Origin: Neisseria yangbaofengii
Lineage (GTDB): Bacteria; Pseudomonadota; Gammaproteobacteria; Burkholderiales; Neisseriaceae
Direction: 5' to 3'
NCBI RefSeq assembly: GCF_014898075.1
Contig: NZ_CP062976.1
Location: 1,488,001 to 1,552,000 of the forward strand
DNA length: 64,000 nt
Shown here: positions 45,615 to 55,590 of the stretch, one piece after another
How positions within the stretch are numbered: the first letter of the stretch is position 1
How the letters are laid out: each line of letters begins with the position of its first letter
The notes under the pieces: model-generated
What the model saw: the letters and a program-made list of their open reading frames with translations, nothing else
Told to the model about the DNA's origin: nothing
Database searches by the model: none
Translations under genes and position numbers: made by a program

Positions 45615-45652
45615 AAGGCCGTCTGAAATATTGCCTTCATTTCAGACGGCCT
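45615..45652 (-). terminator. DUS hairpin overlapping the stop of the next gene
   Basis: An AG-DUS pair with a nine-base loop. The right arm contains the stop codon of the minus-strand gene that ends at 45642. Confidence 0.7.
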
Positions 45653-46136
45653 CCAACAGCCATTGCGGCAATGCCGCCTTGCGTTTACACACTGTATTCA
45701 AACGCTGCTGCCCGTCTTTTTCAAATACCAAATCCACACCACTTTGCAGGCGTAAAATCACGTTGGCAGCATCTTCAATTTTGAAAAAATCAATGTGATG
45801 GCGGATTAATTGATTGAGCACAAAATTCAAATTCAGCTTTTCCGGCTGGCCAAATAGCCACGGATGGAGCAGAATCGAACGCCCGCCGTCTAAGCTGCCA
45901 AAAGGCAGATGCTCCAAGCGTATTTGGTTCAATATGCCGTCTGAAAAATGAAATTCAATGTTGCCGTAAAGCCAAATATTCAAGCCTTGTTTGACGATTA
46001 AGCCTTGAGATGTGCAATCGGGATCGGGAAACATCTGCAAAATCTGTTCGTCGCTTTGGCCGATTTCTATGTAATCAAAACGGCCGGTTTTCAAAAATTC
46101 GTGCATATTGACGGCAATGGGGAAATTGAATTTCAT
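45642..46136 (-). CDS. conserved hypothetical protein
   Basis: A 164-aa soluble protein beginning MKFNFPIAVNMHEFLKTG and containing FDYIEIGQSDEQILQMFPDPD. No family was recognised; the layout vaguely resembles small SMI1/KNR4-like or immunity proteins, but I would not assign it. A DUS complement encodes its last residues, and its TGA stop lies inside the DUS. The ATG at 46136 follows GGAG. Confidence 0.6.
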   Translation of the reverse strand: MKFNFPIAVNMHEFLKTGRFDYIEIGQSDEQILQMFPDPDCTSQGLIVKQGLNIWLYGNIEFHFSDGILNQIRLEHLPFGSLDGGRSILLHPWLFGQPEKLNLNFVLNQLIRHHIDFFKIEDAANVILRLQSGVDLVFEKDGQQRLNTVCKRKAALPQWLLEAV

Positions 46137-46222
46137 GCGCACTACTCCATCGATAAAACGTATGGTGCTTATCTTAAATAAGAATACGAATGAAATCCAT
46201 TATTATTTAAAAAAGAAATAAA

Positions 46223-46258
46223 AGGCCGTCTGAAAGATGATGCTCTTTCAGACGGCCT
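46223..46258 (-). terminator. DUS hairpin after clpB
   Basis: A 15-bp perfect inverted repeat with a six-base loop. Confidence 0.8.
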
Positions 46259-46270
46259 AATCAGCTAAGC

Positions 46271-48844
46271 TTATTCAAATGCCAAACGGTCGCCGTCGGC
46301 GGTTACGTTAATCACGCTCTCCGGTGCATAGCGGCCGGACAACAAGGCTTTGGCCAGCGGATTCTCAATCTCGGCTTGAATAGCACGTTTTAAAGGTCGT
46401 GCGCCATACACCGGATCGAAGCCTGCTTGCGCGATGATGTCCAACGCTGCATCAGACACGCGCAAATGCAAGTCTTGCGCTGCCAAGCGTTTTTCCAAAC
46501 CGCGTAACTGGATTTTGGCAATGCTGCGGATGTGCTCCTGCGCCAAGCCGTGGAACACGACCACTTCGTCAATGCGGTTAATCAGTTCGGGGCGGAAATG
46601 CTCTTTCACGTCTTCCATCACCACTTCTTTGAGTGCGTCGTAATCGGCGGTACCCATTTGCTGGATATGCTGGCTGCCGATGTTGGAAGTCATCACCACT
46701 ACGGTGTTTTTGAAATCCACTGTGCGGCCTTGTCCGTCGGTCAGGCGACCATCGTCCAACACTTGCAGCAAGATATTGAACACATCGGGGTGGGCTTTTT
46801 CTACTTCGTCGAGCAGAATCACGCTGTACGGTTTGCGACGTACTTGCTCGGTGAGGTAGCCGCCTTCTTCGTAGCCGACATAGCCCGGAGGCGCACCGAT
46901 TAAGCGGGCGATGCTGTGTTTTTCCATATATTCCGACATATCAATGCGGATTAAATGGTCTTCGTTGTCAAACAGGAAGCCTGCCAGCGTTTTGCACAAT
47001 TCGGTTTTGCCCACGCCGGTCGGACCTAAAAACAGGAAGCTGCCGTAAGGTTTGTCCGGGTCTGCCAAACCGCTGCGGCTGCGGCGGATGGCATCGGCAA
47101 CGGCACGCACGGCTTCGTCTTGGCCGACTACGCGCTGATGCAATACTTCTTCCATTTTCAGCAGTTTTTCACGTTCGCCTTCCATCATTTTCGCCACCGG
47201 AATGCCTGTCATACGGGACACGATTTCGGCCACTTCGTCTGCACCGACTTCGGTTCGGAACAGTGTGTTGGCTTTTTTGCCCTGCTGGCTGCTTTCCGCT
47301 GCCTGAAGCTGCGCACTCAGTTTCGGTAATTCGCCGTATTCCAGTTCGGACGCTTTGGCATAATCGCCGCTGCGTTTGGCCTGCTCGATTTTCACTTTCA
47401 AATCATCGATTTGTTTTTTAATATCCGCCGAACTGGAAGACGCTGCTTTTTCGGCTTTCCAGATTTCGTCCAAATCGGCATATTCTTTTTGCAGGGTATC
47501 GATTTCGCTGTCGATCAATTCCAAACGTTTTTTGCTGGCATCGTCGTTTTCTTTTTCGACGTGCATTTTTTCCATTTTCAGCTGGATGATGCGGCGGTCG
47601 AGTTTATCCATCTGTTCCGGTTTGGAATCCAGTTCCATCTTGATGCGGCTAGCGGCTTCATCAATCAAATCAATCGCTTTATCGGGCAAGAAACGGTCGG
47701 TAATGTAGCGGTCGCTCAATTCAGCAGCGGCAACGATGGCGGGGTCGGTAATGTCGATGCCGTGGTGGATTTCGTAGCGTTCCTGCAAGCCGCGCAAAAT
47801 GGCAACGGTGTCTTCCACACTCGGCTCGCCCACCAATACTTTTTGGAAACGGCGCTCCAGTGCGGCATCTTTTTCGATGTATTGGCGGTATTCGTCCAAA
47901 GTGGTGGCACCGATACAGTGCAGCTCGCCCCGTGCCAGTGCAGGTTTCAGCATATTGCCGGCATCCATTGCACCGTCGGTTTTGCCCGCACCAACCAAAG
48001 TGTGTATTTCATCGATGAAAATCAGCGTGTTGCCGTCGTCTTTTGCCAAATCGTTCAACACGGCTTTCAAGCGTTCTTCAAATTCACCACGGTATTTCGC
48101 ACCGGCAATCAATGCCGCCAAATCCAGCACCAACAAGCGTTTGTTGCGCAGGCTTTCCGGCACTTCGCCATTAACAATCCGTTGCGCCAAACCTTCCACA
48201 ATCGCCGTTTTGCCCACACCCGGTTCGCCAATCAATACCGGATTGTTTTTGGTGCGGCGTTGCAATACCTGAATTGCCCGACGGATTTCGTCATCACGCC
48301 CAATCACCGGGTCGAGTTTGCCGTCTCTGGCACGTTGGGTTAAATCCAAAGTATATTTTTTCAGTGCTTCACGTTGGTCTTCTGCATTGGCATTGTCCAC
48401 AGTCTGCCCTCCTCTGATGCTGTCAATCGCTGCATTGATATTCTGTTCGGTTGCGCCGGCCTCTTTCAACAATTTGCCGGCGGTATCGTTTTGCTGAACC
48501 AGTGCCAATAAAAACAATTCGCTGGCAATATACGCATCGCCGCGCTTCATTGCGGCTTTGTCCATCAGATTTAACACTGCCTGCAATTCACGGCTCGGCA
48601 AAATCTCACCGCCGTTGCCCGATACTTTCGGAAAACCGTTTAACAAGGCTTGTAATGCCGTCTTTACCTGCGCTACGTTCACACCGGCATGCGCCAGCAA
48701 AGCCGACGCACCGCTGTTTTGATCGTCTAATAATGCTTTTAAAACATGGCCCGCCTCCAAATAGCCGTTGTCTGCGGCCAAGGCCAAGCTTTGACCTTCC
48801 TGCAGCGCTTGTTGGAATTTTGCGGTAAGTTTATCGAATCTCAT
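46271..48844 (-). CDS. clpB: ATP-dependent disaggregase ClpB
   Basis: An 857-aa AAA+ chaperone that resolves protein aggregates with DnaK. It has two ATPase domains, with Walker A sequences GEPGVGKT (about 205) and GPTGVGKTE (about 605), and the coiled-coil M domain between them ([24 protein letters not shown] and flanks). The N-terminal domain begins [23 protein letters not shown]. It stands alone with a DUS hairpin after it. Confidence 0.97.
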   Translation of the reverse strand: MRFDKLTAKFQQALQEGQSLALAADNGYLEAGHVLKALLDDQNSGASALLAHAGVNVAQVKTALQALLNGFPKVSGNGGEILPSRELQAVLNLMDKAAMKRGDAYIASELFLLALVQQNDTAGKLLKEAGATEQNINAAIDSIRGGQTVDNANAEDQREALKKYTLDLTQRARDGKLDPVIGRDDEIRRAIQVLQRRTKNNPVLIGEPGVGKTAIVEGLAQRIVNGEVPESLRNKRLLVLDLAALIAGAKYRGEFEERLKAVLNDLAKDDGNTLIFIDEIHTLVGAGKTDGAMDAGNMLKPALARGELHCIGATTLDEYRQYIEKDAALERRFQKVLVGEPSVEDTVAILRGLQERYEIHHGIDITDPAIVAAAELSDRYITDRFLPDKAIDLIDEAASRIKMELDSKPEQMDKLDRRIIQLKMEKMHVEKENDDASKKRLELIDSEIDTLQKEYADLDEIWKAEKAASSSSADIKKQIDDLKVKIEQAKRSGDYAKASELEYGELPKLSAQLQAAESSQQGKKANTLFRTEVGADEVAEIVSRMTGIPVAKMMEGEREKLLKMEEVLHQRVVGQDEAVRAVADAIRRSRSGLADPDKPYGSFLFLGPTGVGKTELCKTLAGFLFDNEDHLIRIDMSEYMEKHSIARLIGAPPGYVGYEEGGYLTEQVRRKPYSVILLDEVEKAHPDVFNILLQVLDDGRLTDGQGRTVDFKNTVVVMTSNIGSQHIQQMGTADYDALKEVVMEDVKEHFRPELINRIDEVVVFHGLAQEHIRSIAKIQLRGLEKRLAAQDLHLRVSDAALDIIAQAGFDPVYGARPLKRAIQAEIENPLAKALLSGRYAPESVINVTADGDRLAFE

Positions 48845-48998
48845 CTTTTGCTTCCTTCTCGTGGAAATATTCTGTTAACCCATATATAAAGCCATCTGTG
48901 GATAACTCAATACCAAATTACTCAATTCTGAGAAATATTTATAGTTGATTGTTTTATATGATTTTTTATTATTGGCAACTTTTATCAGTTACAACGAA
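48845..48998. other. clpB upstream region
   Basis: AT-rich, no gene. A heat-shock promoter is expected on the minus strand, but I could not assign a sigma-32-type element with confidence. Confidence 0.35.
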
Positions 48999-49028
48999 AA
49001 GGCCGTCTGAAAACATTTCAGACGGCAT
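48999..49028 (-). terminator. mixed AG/AT-DUS hairpin
   Basis: An AG-DUS faces an AT-DUS complement (TTCAGACGGCAT) that abuts the stop of the small membrane gene. Confidence 0.7.
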
Positions 49029-49285
49029 CATTTGAAAAATCTGTTGAACAGGAAAACAAGAAAAATGGCTTCGATAAACATAAGTGAAAAATAAGTACCG
49101 TCAGGCCACGAAGGATATTTGTCCATGATTCGGAATATCATCTGCTGATGAAACATAAATAAAATCCAGCCTGAAAGCCAGAAAACCACTTTAGCCAATT
49201 TATTCTTTGCGCAATGGTTGGCATAGCCGAGACTAAGCATAAAAGCCGTCGCAAGAGTTGCCAAAAGAATCAGATCATTTTTCAT
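49028..49285 (-). CDS. small hydrophobic membrane protein
   Basis: An 85-aa protein with about three membrane segments (LILLATLATAFMLSLGYA; VVFWLSGWILFMFHQQMIF; YFSLMFIEAIFLVFLF). No family was recognised. It lies downstream of the bacteriocin-like locus on the same strand but is separated by a terminator, so a role as an additional immunity protein is only possible. Confidence 0.55.
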   Translation of the reverse strand: MKNDLILLATLATAFMLSLGYANHCAKNKLAKVVFWLSGWILFMFHQQMIFRIMDKYPSWPDGTYFSLMFIEAIFLVFLFNRFFK

Positions 49286-49404
49286 GTTTCAACCTGTATG
49301 AATTAACCCGCCGAATCAAAAACATCACAGAATAACCGTCGGGAAAAAGCTGTTGCCATTACCGCAAAATAGCATATCATTTCAATCGAAAATTTCTGAC
49401 AAAA

Positions 49405-49434
49405 ACACTGTCTGCAAAAATTTGCAGACAGTGT
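49405..49434 (-). terminator. strong hairpin terminator of bacteriocin-like locus
   Basis: ACACTGTCTGCAAA and TTTGCAGACAGTGT pair perfectly, followed on the minus strand by a T5 run. It is not built from DUS. It follows the repaired stop of the immunity-like gene by 17 bases. Confidence 0.8.
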
Positions 49435-49451
49435 TGTCAATACATATCCGG

Positions 49452-49659
49452 CTAATGATGGATGGTCGGAATCAAAGCCGAATAGCCGACAGCTATTGAC
49501 ACTGCTGTTTGTGCAGCAAATATCAATACCGGTTTTTTTGCTGATCCGTTTCACTACAATCCGGTAAAAGATACAGACACACAAACCCACTCCGCCCAAC
49601 GGCATAATTTGCAGCACGCTCAGGCGGATAGACAAGGCTTGATACAGCATATCTGACAT
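49452..49659 (-). pseudogene. small membrane protein, immunity-like, frameshifted at A7
   Basis: The gene starts 43 bases after the bacteriocin-like stop. Read as A6 rather than A7 at 49533-49539, it encodes 68 aa with two membrane segments and a stop at 49452, directly before the terminator. As written, the frame shifts and runs through the terminator to 49303 (118 aa), losing the second membrane segment. Small membrane proteins next to bacteriocin genes are commonly immunity proteins; that role is inferred. Confidence 0.62.
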
Positions 49660-49702
49660 GCTCTGCTTTCTACTAGTTTGACAAAGATGTATTTACTGCT
49701 CC

Positions 49703-49936
49703 TCAGACTACCCCAGCAGCAATCGCAGAAACTCCTGACGCAATACCTCTCACGGAGCTAAACAGACCACCAGCAGCTCCGCCAATCACAGCATTGCGAA
49801 ATCCATCCGGGCTTTTTCCATCACCGGCCAAATACCCATAACCGCCTGCATAGCCGCCCAATACAGCACCAAGTGCAAAAGGCACCTAACCGCCGCTTAC
49901 CCCTTCCAGTTCATTCTGATTCAGTTCTTTAATCAT
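49703..49936 (-). pseudogene. class II bacteriocin precursor with amber codon after double-glycine leader
   Basis: The ATG at 49934-49936 begins MIKELNQNELEGVSGG, a textbook double-glycine leader (EL, GG). The very next codon is TAG (49886-49888). The following 60 codons give a Gly/Ala-rich core (VPFALGAVLGGYAGGYGYLA...) ending AAGVV and TGA. Class II bacteriocins are cut after GG and exported by a peptidase-containing ABC transporter, so a stop exactly at the cut site removes the core. The core ORF alone could start at GTG 49885 without a leader. A GG leader, glycine-zipper core and immunity-like neighbour support the identification. Confidence 0.75.
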
Positions 49937-50262
49937 AATATTAACCTGATTGAAATAAAGTTTAAAACAACAAAAATTGCCAAACAAATAAAAATCACTT
50001 TCGCAATTCCTGACCGTAAGAGTTTTTCAATATGTGAAAATTTTGCACACAATTATTTTGTTTTGAAAAAAGGTATTTTTTTTATAAATAAAACCATAAC
50101 GGGTAAACAAATCTTAATTTTTTATCTGTCCGCGTATATTGCTGCCTATACCGCCCTTAACCGCAGCCATGTATAATTCTGCTCACAATCAATCTTATTT
50201 TTCAGACGGCATGTTTTTACCGCCGCCTTTGCTTTATTTATTCCGAAGAAAGTTTGTTTACC
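49937..50262. other. AT-rich intergenic region
   Basis: A 326-bp AT-rich region between the bacteriocin-like gene (minus) and trpS (plus). It holds a single AT-DUS complement near 50204 and a TATAAT at 50172. I see no gene and no further bacteriocin peptide. Confidence 0.4.
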
Positions 50263-51273
50263 ATGACCAAAAAACGTGTTCTCACCGGCGTAACCACCAC
50301 CGGCATTCCCCACTTGGGCAATTATGTGGGCGCCATCCGTCCGGCCATCCGCGCCGCTCAAGCCGATGATACCGAATCTTTCCTGTTTCTCGCCGATTAC
50401 CACGGCATCATCAAGTGCCACGATCCCGAAATGATTCACGAATCGACCCAAGCCGTGGCCGCCACTTGGCTTTCGTGCGGACTTGACCCCGATCGCACCA
50501 CGTTTTACCGCCAAAGCGACATTCCCGAAATCATGGAATTAAACTGGATTCTGACCTGCATTACCGCCAAAGGACTGATGAACCGTGCGCACGCCTATAA
50601 AGCCGCCGTACAGGCAAACTTGGAAAACGGTCAGGAAGACCAAGATTTCGGCGTGGAAATGGGTTTATACAGCTACCCGATTCTGATGACCGCCGATATT
50701 TTGATGTTTAAAGCCAACGAAGTGCCTGTCGGCCGCGACCAAATCCAACACGTCGAAATGGCACGGGATATTGCCGGCCGCTTCAACCACCGCTTCAAAG
50801 AACTGTTTGTTTTGCCTGAAGTCAAAATCGATGAAAACGTCGAACTCTTGGTCGGTTTGGACGGCAGAAAAATGTCCAAATCCTACGGCAACACCATTCC
50901 GCTGTGGGAAACCGACAAAAAAACCCAAAAATCGGTCAATAAAATCATCACCAATATGAAAGAACCCGGCGAGCCGAAACAGCCCGATGAAAGCCCGCTG
51001 TTTGAAATCTACAAAGCCTTTGCCACGCCGTCTGAAACCGCAGCATTCACCCAAATGCTGGCAGACGGTCTGGCATGGGGCGAAGCCAAAAAACTGCTGG
51101 CGGCAAAAATCAATGCCGAATTGGCCGAGCCGCGCGAACGCTACAACGAACTGACCGCCAATCCGGCGCAAATCGAAGACATTCTACAGGCCGGTGCCGC
51201 CAAAGCCCGCAAAGAAGCGCGCGTCCTGCTGGACGAAGTGCGCGATGCTGTGGGTATCCGTGCATTGAAATAA
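50263..51273 (+). CDS. trpS: tryptophanyl-tRNA synthetase
   Basis: A 336-aa class I synthetase that charges tRNA-Trp. The HIGH-type motif is [12 protein letters not shown], and the KMSKS loop is [10 protein letters not shown]. The domain between them includes [36 protein letters not shown]. The ATG at 50263 is preferred over an in-frame TTG at 50254. Confidence 0.96.
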   Translation: MTKKRVLTGVTTTGIPHLGNYVGAIRPAIRAAQADDTESFLFLADYHGIIKCHDPEMIHESTQAVAATWLSCGLDPDRTTFYRQSDIPEIMELNWILTCITAKGLMNRAHAYKAAVQANLENGQEDQDFGVEMGLYSYPILMTADILMFKANEVPVGRDQIQHVEMARDIAGRFNHRFKELFVLPEVKIDENVELLVGLDGRKMSKSYGNTIPLWETDKKTQKSVNKIITNMKEPGEPKQPDESPLFEIYKAFATPSETAAFTQMLADGLAWGEAKKLLAAKINAELAEPRERYNELTANPAQIEDILQAGAAKARKEARVLLDEVRDAVGIRALK

Positions 51274-51288
51274 AAGTTTGAACGTGGC

Positions 51289-51331
51289 AAAGGCCGTCTG
51301 AACAATCGATTTGATTTTCAGACGGCCTTTT
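51289..51331 (+). terminator. DUS hairpin after trpS
   Basis: A 14-bp DUS-based inverted repeat with a T-run. Confidence 0.8.
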
Positions 51332-51454
51332 AGCCACGAAAGCTTTTAAGGAATAAAAGTGCTGTTTCGCAACAATCCCTTATTTATGGCTACACAACAG
51401 CAAGATTTAATATTGCGAATGCAGCAACACATTCACAAACCTTCAGGCTGAAAA

Positions 51455-51463
51455 TGCTATAAT
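51455..51463 (+). promoter_or_regulatory. extended -10 promoter of ung
   Basis: TGCTATAAT, an extended -10 element, lies 32 bases before the ung ATG. No clear -35 is needed for this class. Confidence 0.55.
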
Positions 51464-51494
51464 CCGCGGTATTGACGTTTACAGGCAGACGATT

Positions 51495-52154
51495 ATGCAA
51501 ACTTGGCACGATGCCATCGGTGCGGAAAAAGAGCAGCCCTATTTCCAACACATTATCGAAGCGGTTAAGCAAGAGCGGCAATCGGGTCGGGTGATTTATC
51601 CGCCGGCGGCTGATGTGTTTAATGCGTTTAAGGCGACCGAATTTCATCAGGTGAAAGTGGTGATTTTGGGACAAGACCCGTATCACGGTGCGGGTCAGGC
51701 GCACGGCTTGTCGTTTTCGGTTCGGCCGGATATTCAGATTCCGCCTTCTTTGGCCAACATTTATAAGGAATTGTCCATCGACATCGAAGGCTTTCAAATT
51801 CCGCAACACGGCTATTTGCAGCATTGGGCAGAACAAGGTGTGTTGCTGCTCAATACCGTGTTGACCGTTCGCGCCGGACAGGCGCATTCGCACGCGCCTT
51901 TGGGTTGGGAACGGTTTACCGACCGCGTGATTGCCCGGCTTAATGAGCACCGCGAGCATATCGTGTTTATGCTGTGGGGCAGTCACGCCCAGAAAAAAGG
52001 GGCGTTTATCAACCGAAACCGTCATTTGGTGTTGACCGCGCCGCATCCCTCGCCGCTTTCTGCTTATCGCGGCTTTTTCGGTTGCCGCCATTTCTCGCAA
52101 GCCAATGCGTATTTAAAGGCGCAAGGCTTGGCGGAAATTGATTGGCAGGTTTAA
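51495..52154 (+). CDS. ung: uracil-DNA glycosylase
   Basis: A 219-aa family-1 uracil-DNA glycosylase that removes uracil from DNA. The catalytic water-activating loop is [22 protein letters not shown]. The leucine loop [17 protein letters not shown] is present near the C-terminus. Standard length. DUS hairpin after the stop. Confidence 0.97.
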   Translation: MQTWHDAIGAEKEQPYFQHIIEAVKQERQSGRVIYPPAADVFNAFKATEFHQVKVVILGQDPYHGAGQAHGLSFSVRPDIQIPPSLANIYKELSIDIEGFQIPQHGYLQHWAEQGVLLLNTVLTVRAGQAHSHAPLGWERFTDRVIARLNEHREHIVFMLWGSHAQKKGAFINRNRHLVLTAPHPSPLSAYRGFFGCRHFSQANAYLKAQGLAEIDWQV

Positions 52155-52169
52155 TCTCAATATAAATAT

Positions 52170-52199
52170 AAAGGCCGTCTGAAGATTCAGACGGCCTTT
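52170..52199. terminator. DUS hairpin between ung and ilvA
   Basis: A 14-bp DUS-based inverted repeat with a two-base loop between convergent genes. Confidence 0.8.
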
Positions 52200-52212
52200 A
52201 TATTGTCTATAT

Positions 52213-53739
52213 TTACGCCAAGAATAATTGATAGGCTTGGTTATCCGTTTCGTCCTGATACACATAACCCAAGCTGTCTAAAAATTCATTAAACGCGGCT
52301 TCATCAGCAGGCGGCACATCAATACCGACCAAAATACGACCGTAATCCGCGCCGTGGTTACGGTAGTGGAACAAGGTAATATTCCAGCCGCCTTGCATGT
52401 GGTTCAGGAAGCGTGCCAATGCGCCCGGGCGTTCCGGAAATTCAAAGCTGACCAAGCGTTCGTTTTCCACTTTGTCAGTGCGGCCGCCAACCATATAGCG
52501 GATGTGGATTTTGGAAATTTCATCGTTGGTCAAATCTACATTCGGCAAACCGGCATCGTTGAGCTGCGCGTGAATGGTCGCCAAATCGCGTGAACCGGCG
52601 GTTTGCAGGCCGACGAACACATGGGCTTTGTTTTCATTGCCGTAGCGGTAGTTGAATTCGGTGATGTTGCGGTTGCCCAGCAAATCGATAAACTTGCGGA
52701 AGCTGCCCGGCTCTTCAGGAATGGTTACCCCGAAAATACCTTCGTTGCCCTCGCCCAATTCGCTGCGCTCGGAAACGTGGCGCAGACGGTGGAAATTCAT
52801 GTTGGCGCCGCTGGTAACAGCAATCAAAGTTTGGTTTTGCGCGCCGTTGCGGGCGATGTAGGCTTTCAAGCCGGCCAGGGCCAGCGCACCGGCAGGCTCC
52901 ATAATGCTGCGCGTGTCGTCAAAAATATCTTTAATCGCGCCGCAAATGGCATCGGTATCGACCGTAATCACGCCATCGAGCAATTCTTTGCACAAGCGGA
53001 AAGTTTCTTTACCCACCACTTTCACCGCCGTGCCGTCTGAAAACAGTCCGACATCTTTCAGCGGCACGATTTTGCCTTCTTCAATCGACTGCTTCATGCA
53101 GCAAGAATCATCGGTTTGCACACCGATAACTTTAATATCAGGGCGCACTTGTTTGATAAACGCCGCCACCCCGGCCGCCAAACCGCCGCCGCCAACCGGC
53201 ACAAACACGGCATCGATTTTATCCGCACGCTGGCGCACGATTTCCATACCCACCGTGCCTTGTCCGGCAATCACATCGGGATCGTCAAACGGCGCGATGT
53301 AGGTTAGGCCGTCTTTTTTCGCCAATTCCATCGCGTAATCGTAAGCATCGTTATACGACACGCCTTTCAACACCACTTCGCCACCGCGGTTTTTCACCGC
53401 ATCGATTTTGATTTGCGGCGTGGTTTCCGGCATCACGATGACCGCACGGCAGCCCAAACGGTGTGCCGACAATGCCACACCTTGCGCATGGTTGCCCGCC
53501 GAAGCCGCAATCACACCGCAGGCCAAGGTTTCTTTGGATAATTTGGCCATTTTGTTGTAGGCACCGCGAATCTTGAATGAAAACACCGGCTGCAAGTCTT
53601 CACGCTTAAGCAGGATATTATTGTTCAGACGGCCTGACAAACCACGGGCAGGCTCCAACGGGGTTTCCACCGCAACATCGTACACAGAAGCGGTTAAAAT
53701 ACGAATCAGATAATCGGAATAAAAAGAGCGGGTATTCAT
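52213..53739 (-). CDS. ilvA: biosynthetic L-threonine dehydratase
   Basis: A 508-aa PLP enzyme that deaminates threonine to 2-oxobutanoate, the first step to isoleucine. The PLP-binding region is VFSFKIRGAYNKM, the phosphate-binding loop is VGGGGLAAGVA, and the C-terminal half contains two ACT-like regulatory domains (GVTIPEEPGSFRKFIDLLG and SFEFPERPGALARFLNHM), which mediate isoleucine feedback. The catabolic form lacks these domains. Carries an internal DUS near 53625. Confidence 0.96.
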   Translation of the reverse strand: MNTRSFYSDYLIRILTASVYDVAVETPLEPARGLSGRLNNNILLKREDLQPVFSFKIRGAYNKMAKLSKETLACGVIAASAGNHAQGVALSAHRLGCRAVIVMPETTPQIKIDAVKNRGGEVVLKGVSYNDAYDYAMELAKKDGLTYIAPFDDPDVIAGQGTVGMEIVRQRADKIDAVFVPVGGGGLAAGVAAFIKQVRPDIKVIGVQTDDSCCMKQSIEEGKIVPLKDVGLFSDGTAVKVVGKETFRLCKELLDGVITVDTDAICGAIKDIFDDTRSIMEPAGALALAGLKAYIARNGAQNQTLIAVTSGANMNFHRLRHVSERSELGEGNEGIFGVTIPEEPGSFRKFIDLLGNRNITEFNYRYGNENKAHVFVGLQTAGSRDLATIHAQLNDAGLPNVDLTNDEISKIHIRYMVGGRTDKVENERLVSFEFPERPGALARFLNHMQGGWNITLFHYRNHGADYGRILVGIDVPPADEAAFNEFLDSLGYVYQDETDNQAYQLFLA

Positions 53740-54056
53740 GTTTTATCTATTATAATCAACTGTTTAAAAATAATTACGCCATCGCCGTCGGAATTTTCGC
53801 CAAACTTTGCGAACAAAACAGCGAAAAGGTAAAACCATACCCTTCAGGCCGTCCGAACGCAAGAAAAATCTTAGCAAATCAAGGCCGAATCGGTATAATG
53901 TGCGACTGTCCTTTAGCGGCCGTCTGAATAATCGGCTTTCTATCCTGCTGATTTTTAGCCGGTTGTTGCGATTCAACTTCATGCAACTGCACGGTTCAGT
54001 TTTTCAGACGGCCTTTTTTTACACATTACGCCAATCAATATTGATACGCCCGAGTT
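53740..54056. other. intergenic region with carboxypeptidase promoter
   Basis: It holds a candidate promoter, TTAGCA (53871-53876), a 17-bp spacer and TATAAT (53894-53899), and several degenerate DUS copies. Another AG-DUS complement lies at about 54003. I see no gene. Confidence 0.45.
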
Positions 54057-55523
54057 ATGAAAAAAACGCTCTTCAGCCTGACCTTGGCTGCCTTATTAAG
54101 CAGCCACACCTTGGCCGCGCCGCAACCTGCCGCCAATGCCGCATCCGCACCGGCCGAGCAGGCCGCTTCCGCCGCGCAACCGGAAATCTTGATGCCGAGC
54201 ATCAACAGCCCGACCACACTGCCGGAAATCGCGGCCACCGCCTTTATCGTGAAAGATTTATACAGCAATCAAATTTTGGCTTCCAACAATCTCGATACCA
54301 AAATCGAGCCGGCTTCATTAACCAAAATGATGACCGCCTACCTGACCTTCAAAGCCTTGGAAAACGGCACCTTAAAAGCCGATCAAATGCTGACCGTGTC
54401 CGACCAAGGCTGGAAAATCGAAGGCTCGCGCATGTTCCTCAACCCGAATGTGCCGGCCAGCGTCAGCGATTTGATTAAAGGCATGGTGATTCAATCCGGC
54501 AACGATGCCGCCATTACCTTGGCCGAAGCGATGGGCAACGGTTCGGTGGAAGAATTCGTCAAACAAATGAACAACGAAGCCAAGCTTTTGGGCATGAACA
54601 ACACCCATTTCAACAACCCGACCGGCCTGCCTTCAGACGGCCATGTTTCCACCGTCAACGACTTGGCTTTGCTGTCGGCCGCATTGATTAAAAACTTCCC
54701 GAAATACTATCCCGTATTCTCGATTAAATCGTTTAAATACAACAATATCGAGCAACCCAACCGCAACCTGTTGCTCTACCGCGACCCTAACGTTGATGGT
54801 TTGAAAACCGGCCATACCGAAAGCGCCGGCTACAATTTGGCGGCCTCCAGCAAACGCAACGGCCGCCGCATTGTGTCGGTTGTAGTCGGCACCGAATCCA
54901 TTGAAGCACGCGCAACCGAGAGCGGAAAACTGTTAAACTGGGCATTGCAAGCCTTTGATACACCGAAGCTTTACAACGCTAACGAAGCCATTTCGCAAGT
55001 AAAAGTGTATAAAGGCGCGGCCAACGCCGTCAACATCGGTTTTGTCGATGAAACCTACATCACCATTCCGCACGACACCGGCAGAAGCCTGAAACCGATT
55101 TTAGAAACCGTGCAGCCCGTATTGGCGCCGATTGAAAAAGGCCAAATCTTAGGCAAACTCAAGCTGATGAAAGACAACGAAGTCGTGGCCGAAAAAGATG
55201 TGGTCGCGCTCAACAGTGTTGCCGAAGGCAGCTGGTTCAGCCGCACATGGGACAGCATTGTCTTGTGGTTTAAAACCACATTCGGCGGCAGCGTAGCCGA
55301 TAAACCCGCTTCGTCTGACAAGCCCAAAACCGCACCCGCTCAAGCCAGCGAACCTGCCGCAACACCTGCATCACAAGCCGCTAGCCAAGCCGCATCAGCC
55401 GCAGAACCTGTTGCCGCTTCCGCAGCCGGCACCGACATGCCTGAAGCCGCTTCTGCTGCTTCCATGCCAAGCAACAACGCAGCCGGCGTTTCTGCTCCTG
55501 CCGCAGCATCTGCAACAAAATAA
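54057..55523 (+). CDS. dacA: D-alanyl-D-alanine carboxypeptidase (PBP5/6 type)
   Basis: A 488-aa low-molecular-weight penicillin-binding protein that trims the pentapeptide of murein. A Sec signal peptide (MKKTLFSLTLAALLSSHTLA) is followed by an Ala/Pro-rich linker. The active-site motifs are SLTK (in EPASLTKMMTAYL), SGN (in QSGNDAAITLAEA) and KTG (in DGLKTGHTESAGYNLAA). The C-terminal domain is followed by about 65 residues rich in Ala/Ser/Pro, unusual for PBP5 but common in neisserial surface proteins. An amphipathic anchor is not clearly visible. Gene symbol by similarity. Confidence 0.9.
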   Translation: MKKTLFSLTLAALLSSHTLAAPQPAANAASAPAEQAASAAQPEILMPSINSPTTLPEIAATAFIVKDLYSNQILASNNLDTKIEPASLTKMMTAYLTFKALENGTLKADQMLTVSDQGWKIEGSRMFLNPNVPASVSDLIKGMVIQSGNDAAITLAEAMGNGSVEEFVKQMNNEAKLLGMNNTHFNNPTGLPSDGHVSTVNDLALLSAALIKNFPKYYPVFSIKSFKYNNIEQPNRNLLLYRDPNVDGLKTGHTESAGYNLAASSKRNGRRIVSVVVGTESIEARATESGKLLNWALQAFDTPKLYNANEAISQVKVYKGAANAVNIGFVDETYITIPHDTGRSLKPILETVQPVLAPIEKGQILGKLKLMKDNEVVAEKDVVALNSVAEGSWFSRTWDSIVLWFKTTFGGSVADKPASSDKPKTAPAQASEPAATPASQAASQAASAAEPVAASAAGTDMPEAASAASMPSNNAAGVSAPAAASATK

Positions 55524-55544
55524 GTTTTAGATTTCGCCATGAAA

Positions 55545-55581
55545 CAAGGCCGTCTGAACAGATATGTTTCAGACGGCCTTG
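55545..55581 (+). terminator. DUS hairpin after carboxypeptidase gene
   Basis: A 16-bp inverted repeat (CAAGGCC.../...GGCCTTG). Confidence 0.8.
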
Positions 55582-55590
55582 TGTTGTAGA

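Noticed and set aside
47411-48343. 310-aa plus-strand ORF inside clpB
   Set aside because: Antisense shadow of a strongly conserved gene; Phe/Val-rich sequence without domains.
53807-54478. 223-aa plus-strand ORF overlapping the carboxypeptidase start
   Set aside because: Out of frame with the PBP5 motifs, Arg/Gln-rich in its 3' part and without a family.
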